Source: Beijerinckiaceae bacterium
GTDB taxonomy: Bacteria; Pseudomonadota; Alphaproteobacteria; Rhizobiales; Beijerinckiaceae
Direction: 5' to 3'
Assembly (NCBI GenBank): GCA_947478455.1
Contig: CANJWR010000026.1
Coordinates: 1-36,780 of the forward strand
DNA length: 36,780 bases
The notes beneath the pieces are model-generated. The model saw only the letters and a program-made list of their open reading frames with translations, was not told the origin of the DNA and ran no database searches. A program made the position numbers and the translations under genes. Positions 16,377 to 24,578 of this stretch are shown here, in pieces. Within the stretch, counting starts at the first letter, position 1. Every line of letters begins with the position of its first letter.

Positions 16377-17612
16377 ATGATCCACCAACGGCGTCTCGAC
16401 ACGACTTGCATACTCCCTGAGAATTTCAAGAAACCGTTTCTGCACAGCAGTCGGCTGCCAGTCGTGACGCATCACGATGCCGTCGTTGGAGCGCCGGTGC
16501 AATCCCGAATATTGCAGCGATGTCAAAAGTCCGGCTCCGAGATGGTGACGCGCTTCATGCTTGGTCATCAGAGTGATGCGATCGCTCGACAGCTGCATGC
16601 TGAGCTGAAATTCAAATGAACTTGTTTCAATATTGCTCGATGGCGGCGATGCAACGTTCTCGAAAAGCCTGTCGAAAGCCAATCGTCTCGGCGTCCCCTG
16701 CTTGGGCATGATCCAGTCGAACTGGGCAAGATCCGCCAATGTGATTCTCGATTTCGATGCGAGCGGATGTCCATTGCGAACCGTAATGGCATAGGGATCG
16801 TATAACAGAGGCATTTCAACCACATCGATCGCCCAGTCCGGACGCCGCAGGACGCCGAACAGAAAATCAATCCTGCCATGCCGCAAGTCGGCAAGCAGCG
16901 GCACATAGGGTCCGTCCTGAATGCCTACGTGAGTGGCTGGATATTCCTTCAGAAGAACATTGATCGTGTCCGTCAGGAGCTGTACCGCACACAATGGCAT
17001 GGCGCCAATCAGAATGCGGGAAGCAATCACACCCTTGCTGGCCTCAATTTCTTCGAGCGCATAATCGATCTCCCGCAGTGCAATACTAAACCTGCGCGCA
17101 AGTTCTGCGCCAAGCCGGTTCGCCGCAAAGCCTCTGATGGTGCGATTAAACAACGATCGGCCCAGAATCTTTTCAAGCTCCTGTGTCGTTCGATAGAGAG
17201 ATGGTTTCGACAAACCCACTGAATGTGCCGCAGTTTCAAGGGTTTCGTGCTCGGTAACCGCAATCACCGCTCGGATGTGGCTCGCAGCGATCTTCGAGCG
17301 AATGCCCTGTAGTCGATCGGGCTCAGCGAAAGGCGCCCCCACCAGCGGCTGTGTAAGAGCACGATCGATTTGCTCGAACAATCTTTGTGCGCGTGCGAGA
17401 AAAATAGAGCCTGCGTCGGTCAGATACGAACCGCTACGCCGCCGATCGAGAAGTTCAGAACCTGAAAACTGTTCAAGCTTTCGCAGCGCAAGCGTCACAG
17501 CAGGCTGCGACCGACCGACCATCTCTGCAGCGCGCGAAATGCTCCCCGTTTCGGCGATACGCTCGAACACGCGCAGATGGCCGAGGTTGGGGACGTTGCT
17601 CCGATAGCTCAT
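16362..17612 (-). CDS. LysR-like regulator with two HTH domains (module A)
   Basis: A 416-aa protein, about 110 residues longer than usual LysR regulators because it carries two winged HTH units. HTH1 (about residues 9-68) contains 'TGSISRAAEMVGRSQPAVTL' and 'LLDRR'. HTH2 (about 108-167) contains 'ETAAHSVGLSKPSLYRTTQE' and 'LFNRTIRG'. A LysR-type effector domain follows ('RILIGAMPLCAVQLLTDTIN', 'YPATHVGIQDG'). The ATG at 17612 has GGGAGG five bases upstream; the frame is open further but without a better start. It diverges from the DHP decarboxylase-like gene at 17889. A related two-HTH protein sits at 30018. Two DNA-reading units in one chain may let the protein bind spaced half-sites differently from a normal LysR tetramer. 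Confidence 0.9.
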   Translation of the reverse strand: MSYRSNVPNLGHLRVFERIAETGSISRAAEMVGRSQPAVTLALRKLEQFSGSELLDRRRSGSYLTDAGSIFLARAQRLFEQIDRALTQPLVGAPFAEPDRLQGIRSKIAASHIRAVIAVTEHETLETAAHSVGLSKPSLYRTTQELEKILGRSLFNRTIRGFAANRLGAELARRFSIALREIDYALEEIEASKGVIASRILIGAMPLCAVQLLTDTINVLLKEYPATHVGIQDGPYVPLLADLRHGRIDFLFGVLRRPDWAIDVVEMPLLYDPYAITVRNGHPLASKSRITLADLAQFDWIMPKQGTPRRLAFDRLFENVASPPSSNIETSSFEFQLSMQLSSDRITLMTKHEARHHLGAGLLTSLQYSGLHRRSNDGIVMRHDWQPTAVQKRFLEILREYASRVETPLVDHATSG

Positions 17613-17629
17613 AAAACCTCCCGCCATGC

Positions 17630-17688
17630 TTCCATTAGTTTGCAGCGTATCAATAAACTTATGGAATGGTACAGGCTTCCAATTGGAG
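17630..17688. promoter_or_regulatory. candidate operator of module A (TTCCA/TGGAA cluster)
   Basis: Between the divergent regulator and DHP-like genes, TTCCAT (17630-17635) is complemented by ATGGAA (17661-17666). A perfect 10-bp palindrome TCCAATTGGA (17678-17687) follows. These three related elements lie within 60 bp of the regulator start. They are a plausible target for the two-HTH regulator, but the match is short and unproven. Confidence 0.3.
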
Positions 17689-17888
17689 CATTGCGCCACG
17701 CTCGCCCAATATCATCCCACTTGCAGTCCGCACAGGCGGATGAAACTCGGCCCCCACGGGCCTAGGGAGGAGGGCGGCAACTAGTCGTCCGGACACCGGG
17801 AATATTTTCCGGCGAGCGACTTCAGAAGATTTCTGATAGTTGCTCCAAACTTCTCCCACGGCCTCTTAGCGTTCAAGGAGAATGGTGC

Positions 17889-18872
17889 ATGGCGTCTCTG
17901 GTACCCCTCAAAATTGCCATAGCTGAATTTCCTCATACGAAGGCAATTCGCGACGGACGCATCCCTATTGAGGGCGTTGCGGCTGAATTCGTCAAAGTCG
18001 AGCCGCAAATCGCTGCCTTCCGCCGCATGTGCCGTGATGTCGAGTTCGATGTCTGCGAACTGGCCGCCACCACCTACATTGTCGCCCGAGCTTATGGCGC
18101 GCCTTTCGTGGCTCTGCCGATTTTCGTAATGCGCATGTTCCACCATTCCGGAATGCTGATCCGTCCTGACTCCGGCATTCGCACACCGAAGGATCTGGAA
18201 GGGAAGAAAGTTGGAGTCCGCGCCTACACCGTCACGACCGGCGTCTGGGCGCGTGGCGTTTATGTCGACGAATACGGCATGGACAATTCGAAAGTCACCT
18301 GGGTCGTTGACGACGAAGAACACGTCACAGCTCTCAAATTGCCGGAAAACGTCATTCACTGCGCGAAAGACAGTTCGCTAGTCGAGATGATGGCAAAGGG
18401 CGAACTTTCCGCCGGCTTCTCCGGCAATGCGGGCGTGGGTCGCGCAGGCGCCCCGACGGAAGGCTGGAACAACAAGAGCATTCCGGCCGCGAATTATCCC
18501 GAACTCATTCCTAACGCAGCCGAGCTCGAGGCGGACTGGTACAAGCGCACCGGCATCTATCCGATGCATGGCACGATTGTCGTTAAAGACGAGATCCTCA
18601 AGGAACATCCGTGGATCGCAAAGTCTCTGTCCGACGCATTCGAGCGCGCCAAGAACGAATGGCTGGCCGAACTCAACGCCGGCAAGGGCGATACGCCGAA
18701 CGACAAGAAGTACCGCAATCTGATGAAGATCGTCGGCGATGATCCCCTTCCCTACGGCATGGAAGCAAACATTCGTTCGATCGAGGCGCTTGAAAAGATC
18801 GCTGCCAATCAGCGCCTCATTCCGCGCCGCATGAGCATCTCCGAATTGTTCGTCGATCCCGCCAAGGCCTGA
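17889..18872 (+). CDS. 4,5-dihydroxyphthalate decarboxylase-like protein (module A)
   Basis: A 327-aa protein resembling the 4,5-dihydroxyphthalate decarboxylase (Pht5-type) family, a group of binding-protein-fold proteins. There is no signal peptide: it starts MASLVPLKIAIAEFPHTKAI. Family text is 'FDVCELAATTYIVARAYGAP', 'LPIFVMRMFHHSG', 'KVTWVVDDEEHV' and the C-terminal 'IPRRMSISELF'. The paralogue at 26315 shares 'CGELA', 'FQHH', 'KVTWV' and 'IPRRMSVDELF'. The His-His pair and the Cys-Glu motif are candidate active-site residues. AAGGAG lies eight bases before the ATG. It is the first gene of module A and is followed after 34 bp by an amidohydrolase. Decarboxylation of an aromatic diacid is the best guess; a binding role is the alternative. 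Confidence 0.82.
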   Translation: MASLVPLKIAIAEFPHTKAIRDGRIPIEGVAAEFVKVEPQIAAFRRMCRDVEFDVCELAATTYIVARAYGAPFVALPIFVMRMFHHSGMLIRPDSGIRTPKDLEGKKVGVRAYTVTTGVWARGVYVDEYGMDNSKVTWVVDDEEHVTALKLPENVIHCAKDSSLVEMMAKGELSAGFSGNAGVGRAGAPTEGWNNKSIPAANYPELIPNAAELEADWYKRTGIYPMHGTIVVKDEILKEHPWIAKSLSDAFERAKNEWLAELNAGKGDTPNDKKYRNLMKIVGDDPLPYGMEANIRSIEALEKIAANQRLIPRRMSISELFVDPAKA

Positions 18873-18906
18873 GGCCACGAGTCCTTGTCCATCGAAAGTG
18901 AGTTCC

Positions 18907-19764
18907 ATGGTTCAGAATATCATCGACATCCATCCGCACATCCTGTCCGACAACGACGACAAGTATCCGCGCAGCCCCCTGTTCGGCGTTCAGTCGACCT
19001 GGTCGAAGGAGCGTCCGGTCACCATCGACATGTTTGTCGAGCAGATGAAACTGGCGGGCGTCGCCAAGGCGGCCATCGTTCAGGCTTCTACCTGCTACGG
19101 CCACGACAATTCCTATGTGACTGATTCCTGCCTGCGCTTCCCGGACATCTGCCAGGCCGTTTGCTCGGCCGACTTCCTGGTTCCCGATGCGGTTGACCGG
19201 ATCAAGCACTGGCAGTCGCGCGGCATGATCGGCCTGCGTCTGTTCATGGGCGGCAGCACTGCGGCGGTCGATACGTCCTGGCTCGATGATCCGCGCTCTT
19301 TCCCGTCGTGGGATTATGCCGCGCAGAATCGCATCCCGGTCTGCCTGCAGATGTCCGACGTCGGCTTCGAACGGATGGAAAACATCATCCGCCAGTTCCC
19401 GAACATCATCCTGCTGCTTGATCATCTGGCGCTGGCCGAACTCACCGACGGCTATCCTTATGAAAAGGCTGCGCCCCTGTTCCGCATGGCGAAGCACAAG
19501 AACATCTATCTCAAGTGCACCCCGCGCACGTTCGGCGACCTCAAGAAGGGGAAGGCCGACGCGGCCAGCTTCTTCAAGAAGCTGGTTGGCGAATACGGAG
19601 CATCGCGCCTCGCCTGGGGTTCGAACTATCCGAACTCTCCCGGCACGCTGAAAGACATTCTGACCACTGCGCGGGAAGGCACAGCCTCCTTGTCAGAGAC
19701 GGACAAGGAATGGATCTTCGGCAAGACTGCCCTCACACTTTATCCGACATTGGCGGGGAAATAG
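18907..19764 (+). CDS. amidohydrolase-2 family hydrolase (module A)
   Basis: A 285-aa TIM-barrel amidohydrolase_2 protein. The metal motif 'DIHPHIL' (Asp7, His9, His11) opens the barrel, 'LLDHLALAELTDGY' carries the later His, and 'LAWGSNYPNSPGTLKDI' holds the final catalytic region. The closest relative in the window is the protein at 28736, with 'DIHPHIV' and 'IAWGSNYPSSKGSLKEI'. I chose the ATG at 18907, with GTGAG six bases upstream; a GTG at 18898 is in frame but lacks a ribosome site. It follows the DHP decarboxylase-like gene by 34 bp. The pair suggests sequential hydrolysis and decarboxylation of one intermediate, or a hydrolase related to 2-pyrone-4,6-dicarboxylate lactonase. Confidence 0.87.
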   Translation: MVQNIIDIHPHILSDNDDKYPRSPLFGVQSTWSKERPVTIDMFVEQMKLAGVAKAAIVQASTCYGHDNSYVTDSCLRFPDICQAVCSADFLVPDAVDRIKHWQSRGMIGLRLFMGGSTAAVDTSWLDDPRSFPSWDYAAQNRIPVCLQMSDVGFERMENIIRQFPNIILLLDHLALAELTDGYPYEKAAPLFRMAKHKNIYLKCTPRTFGDLKKGKADAASFFKKLVGEYGASRLAWGSNYPNSPGTLKDILTTAREGTASLSETDKEWIFGKTALTLYPTLAGK

Positions 19765-20026
19765 TCCCAAGGCGCAGGTGAAATACGCGGAATAACAACA
19801 GCCTCCCAGCGCAATGATCTCGCTGACATATCGCCAGCGAAGATCGAGCTTCCGACAAAGAAAAAGAAACCATGATGCCGCCGGCACAAAAGCGCCGGCT
19901 ACAAACAGACACCAGAGGTAAGTTCGCGCCAGCTCACGTCGGCGCATCGTTGAACGGCACGCACCGGATGTCCGGCGCTTGGAAGGGAACAGGGCGCATC
20001 GCGTCCGCAGGATTTAGGGAAGGACG

Positions 20027-20845
20027 ATGGAAAACCGTAAAGTGAAGCTCGCCGTGGAAGGCGTCTCCAAAACATTCCGGGTCAAGGGCGGAAAGTTTCA
20101 GGACGACTTTCTTCTGCACGTTCTTCGCAGGCTGTCTTTCGAAGTCTATGAAGGCGAAATCGTTTCGCTGATCGGCGAAAGCGGCTGCGGAAAGACCACT
20201 CTTTTACGTATTGTTCAGGGCCTGATCCGGCGCGACGCCGGCGTGATCCGCGTTGACGGCCAGCCTGTGACGAAACCGGCGCGCGATCGCGGCTTCGTTT
20301 TCCAGCAGGCAAACCTCCTGCCGTGGCGGACTGCTCGCGCAAACGTCGAATTCGGACTCGAACTACAGGGCGTTTCCGCCAAGGAGCGCAGTGAAAAGGC
20401 GCAGTCGCTGCTTGAATTGGTCGGGCTAGGCCAGGCCGGCGAACAGTTCCCGCATCAGCTTTCGGGCGGAATGCAGCAACGCATCAATCTGGCGCGCGCG
20501 CTTGCCATCAACCCGGCAATCCTCTTGATGGACGAACCGTTCAGCGCACTCGACGCGCAAACCCGCGAAGTCCTTCAGCGCGAAATGCTGCGCATTCAGG
20601 CCGAGACGCGCAAGACGGTTTTGTTCGTGACGCACGATCTCGACGAAGCAATCTATGTTTCGAACCGCGTGATCGTGCTTGGCGCAAAGCCGGGGCGCAT
20701 CAAGGAAATCATCGAGATCCCGTTCGGCTATCCGCGCGCTGAACTACCCGAACTGCGCGGCGACCCGCGCTTCCAGGAAATTCGCCGACACATGTGGAAT
20801 CTCATCCGCAACAAGCCGGAAGGCGAAGCATCCGCTGCAGCCTGA
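20027..20845 (+). CDS. ABC transporter ATP-binding protein, NitT/TauT type
   Basis: A 272-aa ATPase of the nitrate/taurine/sulfonate type importers. Walker A is GESGCGKTT (residues 50-57 region), the Q-loop is in 'VFQQANLLPW' (about 91-100), the signature LSGGMQQR is at 145-152, Walker B is 'ILLMDEP' (165-171) and the switch His is in 'VTHDLDEA' (about 203). AGGGAAGGACG precedes the ATG. The permease gene follows after 52 bp. A 262-bp gap separates it from the amidohydrolase upstream. It is the only ABC ATPase in the window and so may energise uptake for several of the orphan binding proteins. Confidence 0.95.
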   Translation: MENRKVKLAVEGVSKTFRVKGGKFQDDFLLHVLRRLSFEVYEGEIVSLIGESGCGKTTLLRIVQGLIRRDAGVIRVDGQPVTKPARDRGFVFQQANLLPWRTARANVEFGLELQGVSAKERSEKAQSLLELVGLGQAGEQFPHQLSGGMQQRINLARALAINPAILLMDEPFSALDAQTREVLQREMLRIQAETRKTVLFVTHDLDEAIYVSNRVIVLGAKPGRIKEIIEIPFGYPRAELPELRGDPRFQEIRRHMWNLIRNKPEGEASAAA

Positions 20846-20897
20846 GTGCTGAAACGTATTCGTCGCGCCGTGCGCGCATGAAATATTGGAGCTTGAA

Positions 20898-21761
20898 ATG
20901 GCAAACATCGCGAGTAGCCCGTCGGGTGCAACTCCCGACCCCAAACAGGTCAACGCCGAAGCAGGAGTTGACGCGAACCAGATCGAGGACATCAACCTCG
21001 AACAGCCCAAAAGCTATCTTTGGGTCGTGCGTCTGATTTCGGTTGTCACCATCATGTCGGCCTGGGAGATTCTTGGTCGTCGCGTCGACCCCTTGTTCAT
21101 GTCCTATCCCAGCGCGATTGCGGTTGCGGCGATGGACATGATCAAGAGCGGCGAATTGATTACCGGCCTGATCAGCAGCCTTTCGACATTGGTCTATGCT
21201 TTTGTGCTGGCATCTGCTCTTGGCATCGTGATCGGCCTCTTGATCGGCCGTTACAAACTGGTCGATGTGTCCACCGACTGGCTGGTAAATGCGCTTTACA
21301 CCACCCCGCAGGTCGCAATCATTCCGCTCGTTATTCTGTGGTTCGGCCTAGGCGGCAACGCCAAAATCTTCATCGTGTCTGTGTCGACAATCTTCCCGGT
21401 ACTGATTAACACCACAGCAGGCGTACGCAATGTTCCCTCCCAGTTAATTGACGTCGGAACAGCTTTCGAGGCGAACGAACGTCAGATCTTCATGAAGGTC
21501 ATCGCCCCATCGGCCCTGCCCTATGTGATGACCGGCATTCGTCTCGGCCTTGGCCGCGCCATCATCGGCATGGTGGTTGCCGAGTTTTTCACCGCGATCA
21601 CAGGCCTCGGCGCCATCATCGTCAAATACGGCAACCAGTATGATACGGCATCAATGTTCGTGCCAATTTTCGTACTGATGTTCCTCGGCGTCTCGCTCTC
21701 GGCGCTCGTCAAACGAGCCGAGCACTGGATCGCGCCCTGGAAGGAAACCGAGAATACCTGA
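20898..21761 (+). CDS. ABC transporter permease, NitT/TauT type
   Basis: A 287-aa inner-membrane permease. A polar N-terminal tail of about 40 residues is followed by about six hydrophobic segments (near residues 41-58, 93-117, 136-150, 156-172, 219-235 and 248-272). The EAA loop that docks the ATPase is 'DVGTAFEANERQIFMKVIAP' (about 185-204), and 'YTTPQVAIIPLVILWFGLG' is typical for SsuC/TauC-type permeases. The ATG at 20898 has GGAG six bases upstream; a TTG at 20886 overlaps that site and is unlikely. It forms a transporter with the ATPase at 20027, and the binding protein at 21829 is its natural partner, though a terminator-like hairpin separates them. Confidence 0.94.
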   Translation: MANIASSPSGATPDPKQVNAEAGVDANQIEDINLEQPKSYLWVVRLISVVTIMSAWEILGRRVDPLFMSYPSAIAVAAMDMIKSGELITGLISSLSTLVYAFVLASALGIVIGLLIGRYKLVDVSTDWLVNALYTTPQVAIIPLVILWFGLGGNAKIFIVSVSTIFPVLINTTAGVRNVPSQLIDVGTAFEANERQIFMKVIAPSALPYVMTGIRLGLGRAIIGMVVAEFFTAITGLGAIIVKYGNQYDTASMFVPIFVLMFLGVSLSALVKRAEHWIAPWKETENT

Positions 21762-21771
21762 CGGCAATGGA

Positions 21772-21799
21772 AAGCCTCGGCGCGACGCCGGGGCTTTTT
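21772..21799 (+). terminator. Rho-independent terminator or attenuator between permease and binding-protein genes
   Basis: AAGCCTCGGCG (21772-21782) pairs with CGCCGGGGCTT (21786-21796) around CGA: an 11-bp stem with one G-T pair, followed by a T-run to 21799. It lies 10 nt after the permease stop and 29 nt before the binding-protein start. This is the clearest terminator in the window. It may uncouple permease and binding-protein levels. Confidence 0.75.
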
Positions 21800-21828
21800 G
21801 CTTTCGATAAACTCTGGAGGAAGACAAC

Positions 21829-22869
21829 ATGACCATTCATTCGATCGCACGCAGAGGCTTTCTGGCTGGCGGCGCCGCGTCCTTCGGCGCTCTGTCATTC
21901 GGCTCTGGCGCATTTGCACAGGCCAAGGGACTTCCGATCCGCGTCGCCAATGCCGCCGGCAACGTCAATCTCGCCATGCACCAACTGATGATTCAGCAGG
22001 GCTACCTGCAAGAATTCGGCCTTGATCCCAATGTGATCACCGTGGCGGACGGCGCCAAGATTGTCGGCGGACTTGTCGGCGGCGACCTAGATATTTCAAC
22101 AATGTCGGGCTTCGGGCAGATTTTTCCTGCCGATGAAAAAGGCGGCAAGATGAAGATCCTCGGCGGCGCTGCACTGCTGCCTTCGCTCGCTCTGTTCACC
22201 TCAAAACCGAATATTCGCACGCTGAAGGATCTTGAAGGCAAGGTCGTTGGTTCGGGCGCAGTCGGCTCGCTCGTCCACCAGCTTAGCGTCGCCCTGCTGA
22301 TGAAAAAGGGCGTCGACTACAAGAAAGTTCAGTTTGCAAATATCGGAGCCAGCGGCGACGTGTTTCGCGCCGTGACAGTCGGCACTGTCGATGCCGGCGT
22401 CGGTGAAGTTTCCTTCGTTGACCAGCAGGAGAAGTTCAAGGTTCGCCTTCTGCCGGAAGCAAATATGAGTATCGAGCTGCCCGAATATACCTATCAGGGT
22501 GCCTATACGACGGAGAAAGCCATCGAAACAAAGCGAGACCTTCTGGTTCGCACGATGGCCGCCTATGCAAAGCTTTATCGCTTTGTCCACAAGCCAGAAG
22601 CAAAAGAAGCCTTCTTCCGCGCGCGGGCTGAAACCGCCAAAAACGCGACCGTGGAGGAGAATGAACAGCAGTGGGCCTATTTGCAGAAGTACAAGCCTTA
22701 TGCCGAAAACCTCGAACTCTCGGAAGAGCGCATTCGCTACATGCAGCAGCTCAACGTCGAGCTCGGCGTGCAGAAGGCTATCCTGCCGTTTTCGCAGGTT
22801 GCCGATATGTCGATTGCACGCGACGCCATCAAGCTTCTCGGCGGCCCCTCTCAGGGAGCGCGGAATTAA
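21829..22869 (+). CDS. NitT/TauT-type ABC solute-binding protein with RR leader (paralogue 2)
   Basis: A 346-aa binding protein of the NMT1/SsuA family. The leader MTIHSIARRGFLAGGAASFG carries a twin-arginine motif (ARRGFLA) and ends near GAFAQ. The mature part shares 'LQEFGLDPNVITVADGAK', 'GDLDISTMSGFGQI' and the C-terminal 'DMSIARDAIKLLGG' with paralogues at 12298, 23526 and 27246. CTGGAGGAAGACAAC precedes the ATG. It directly follows the ATPase and permease genes, so it is the most likely cognate subunit. A weak terminator follows. The ligand is unknown; paralogue divergence suggests that each binds a different acid. Confidence 0.9.
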   Translation: MTIHSIARRGFLAGGAASFGALSFGSGAFAQAKGLPIRVANAAGNVNLAMHQLMIQQGYLQEFGLDPNVITVADGAKIVGGLVGGDLDISTMSGFGQIFPADEKGGKMKILGGAALLPSLALFTSKPNIRTLKDLEGKVVGSGAVGSLVHQLSVALLMKKGVDYKKVQFANIGASGDVFRAVTVGTVDAGVGEVSFVDQQEKFKVRLLPEANMSIELPEYTYQGAYTTEKAIETKRDLLVRTMAAYAKLYRFVHKPEAKEAFFRARAETAKNATVEENEQQWAYLQKYKPYAENLELSEERIRYMQQLNVELGVQKAILPFSQVADMSIARDAIKLLGGPSQGARN

Positions 22870-22870
22870 A

Positions 22871-22903
22871 GGCACAAGTCCATTTCGGACTGTGGCGCTT
22901 TTT
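22871..22903 (+). terminator. terminator after binding-protein gene
   Basis: GGCACAAGTCC (22871-22881) pairs with GGACTGTGGC (22887-22896), with one bulged A and one mismatch. The sequence GCTTTTT follows, ending at 22903. It lies immediately after the TAA of the binding-protein gene and 53 bp before the flavin reductase start. Confidence 0.5.
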
Positions 22904-22955
22904 GAACAGGGACAGCTCAACTAAAGTTGCCGCAGTTTTCGAACTGGAGATTTTA

Positions 22956-23459
22956 ATGGCCGAGTCTGCTCAACTGATCGCACCGCAGGCCGTCGACCGG
23001 AAAGTCTTTCGGTCGGCTATGTCCCGCTTTGCGACCGGCGTAGCGGTTCTCACGGCCTACCACGAAGGGCAAAAATTCGGCATGACGGTCAATTCGCTGA
23101 CCTCTGTGTCGCTCGATCCCTGTCAGTTGCTGGTCTGCGTCAATCATGGCAGCGCAACCGGCGCGGCCATCAAGGCAAGTGGCAACTTTGCAGTCAATCT
23201 GCTCGATCGCGATCAACTGCATGTTGCAAACAGCTTTGTCGGGCGCAATGCAACCCGCTTCGAAACGGCAGCCTGTTCTGCCGGCCCGGCGAATGTACCT
23301 GTCGTGGATGGCGCTCTGGCGACTCTCAACTGTCGAGTGAGCGAAGTGCTTGCGAGCGGCGATCATGAGATCATCATCGGCGATGTTTTCGATTGCTCGC
23401 ATCGCGATGGTGATCCGCTTGTCTTCTTCAGCGGCAGCTACGGAACCCTTCAAAACTAG
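22956..23459 (+). CDS. flavin reductase-like protein (HpaC/flavin-binding family)
   Basis: A 167-aa protein of the flavin-reductase-like FMN-binding split-barrel family. The N-terminal pattern 'FRSAMSRFATGVAVLTA' and 'GMTVNSLTSVSLDPCQLLVCVNH' are the classic FMN-binding region, and 'NFAVNLLDRDQLHVANSFVG' and the C-terminal 'GDPLVFFSGSYGTL' complete the fold. These small reductases supply free reduced FMN or FAD to a separate monooxygenase. The ATG at 22956 has CTGGAG seven bases upstream. It stands between two binding-protein genes. The LLM oxidoreductase at 13353 is the only flavin monooxygenase candidate in view, so the two halves would lie in separate transcription units. Confidence 0.9.
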   Translation: MAESAQLIAPQAVDRKVFRSAMSRFATGVAVLTAYHEGQKFGMTVNSLTSVSLDPCQLLVCVNHGSATGAAIKASGNFAVNLLDRDQLHVANSFVGRNATRFETAACSAGPANVPVVDGALATLNCRVSEVLASGDHEIIIGDVFDCSHRDGDPLVFFSGSYGTLQN

Positions 23460-23525
23460 GACGTATATTTCGAGAACGCTGAACGATGCGCGCACCAACA
23501 GGCGCACAGAACGAGGGAGAACGGA

Positions 23526-24578
23526 ATGACGATCATTTTGCCACAGAGCCAATCGCGCAGGCAGATTCTGAAGACCGGGGCATCCGCTGCGGCCGGCATT
23601 TATATGCCCGCCATTGTGTCCGCCGTCGCCCAGACGAAGCACAAGCTGAAGATCATCAACACCGCGTCGAATACCGTGCAGACCATGCAGGAATTGGTCA
23701 AGCAGCTCGGCTATTTCGATGAATTCGGCATCGAGGTCGAAGCGCTCAACGTGTCTGACGGCAGCAAAGTAATGGCTTCGCTAATCAGCGGCGAAGTAGA
23801 TGCCGTCATGCTCGCGGGCTTCTCGCAGGTCGTGCCAGCAATCGAAAAGGGCGCGCGCCTCAAGATCATCGCAGGCGCCCTGCTCAAGTCGAACTCGATG
23901 ATTTACACTTCGCGTCCCGACATTCATACCGTGCACGATCTGGTCGGCAAAACTATCGGCACTGGCGCCGTCGGCTCCAGCCTCCACACGCTCGTCACAG
24001 CGCTGCTACGCAAGCACGGCGTCGAGGAAAAGCAAGTCAAGTTCCTCAATGTCGGCAGCGCAACCGATGTCTTCAAGGCCGTTGCGGCGGGCATCGTAGA
24101 CGCGGGCCCTTCTCAGGTCGAATTTCAGGATCAGGCTGCAAAATTGAACATCAAGGCATTGCCGGATGGAAAGTTCTGGGAACAATTGCCTGAATATTCC
24201 GATCAGGGCTCCTTCACCGCTGATCGCACCATCGCGGGTCGCCGCGATGCTCTCGTGAGGCTCCTTGCCGCATTCGGCAAGACATATCGTTTTGTTTCGG
24301 CCCCGGGCTCGAAAGACGCCTACATAAAGGCTCGGGTCGCAGCGCTTGGCCCGAAAGCCGATATTCCGGGTGGCGAGTTGCTTTGGCAGTTCATGCAGGA
24401 TTTCCAGCCCTATGCGCTAAATCTTGCGTTGTCAGAGGAGCGCATCGCAGTGACCCAGAAGGTCAACATTGAGCAGGGCGTCCAGAAAGTGACCCTGCCC
24501 TATGATCGCGTGACGGATATGTCGATCGCACGCGATGCAGTTGCGATGATGGGCGGACCAGCGGATCACAAGGGTTGA
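23526..24578 (+). CDS. NitT/TauT-type ABC solute-binding protein with RR leader (paralogue 3)
   Basis: A 350-aa NMT1/SsuA-type binding protein. The leader has 'QSRRQILKTGASAAAGIYMP' with twin arginines, ending near SAVAQ. It shares the 'YFDEFGIEVEALNVSDGSKV' start and the 'DMSIARDAVAMMGG' end with its paralogues. AGGGAGAACGGA precedes the ATG. Its TGA overlaps the ATG of the following SDR gene (TGATG), so the two are translationally coupled. This is a second binding protein within module A, supporting the idea that one ABC pump serves more than one ligand receptor. Confidence 0.9.
   Translation: MTIILPQSQSRRQILKTGASAAAGIYMPAIVSAVAQTKHKLKIINTASNTVQTMQELVKQLGYFDEFGIEVEALNVSDGSKVMASLISGEVDAVMLAGFSQVVPAIEKGARLKIIAGALLKSNSMIYTSRPDIHTVHDLVGKTIGTGAVGSSLHTLVTALLRKHGVEEKQVKFLNVGSATDVFKAVAAGIVDAGPSQVEFQDQAAKLNIKALPDGKFWEQLPEYSDQGSFTADRTIAGRRDALVRLLAAFGKTYRFVSAPGSKDAYIKARVAALGPKADIPGGELLWQFMQDFQPYALNLALSEERIAVTQKVNIEQGVQKVTLPYDRVTDMSIARDAVAMMGGPADHKG

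Noticed and set aside
19693..19947. 84-codon minus-strand frame with two hydrophobic stretches
   Set aside because: It overlaps the end of the amidohydrolase gene, has no ribosome site, is Cys/Arg rich and has no recognisable family; probably chance, though a small membrane protein cannot be fully excluded.
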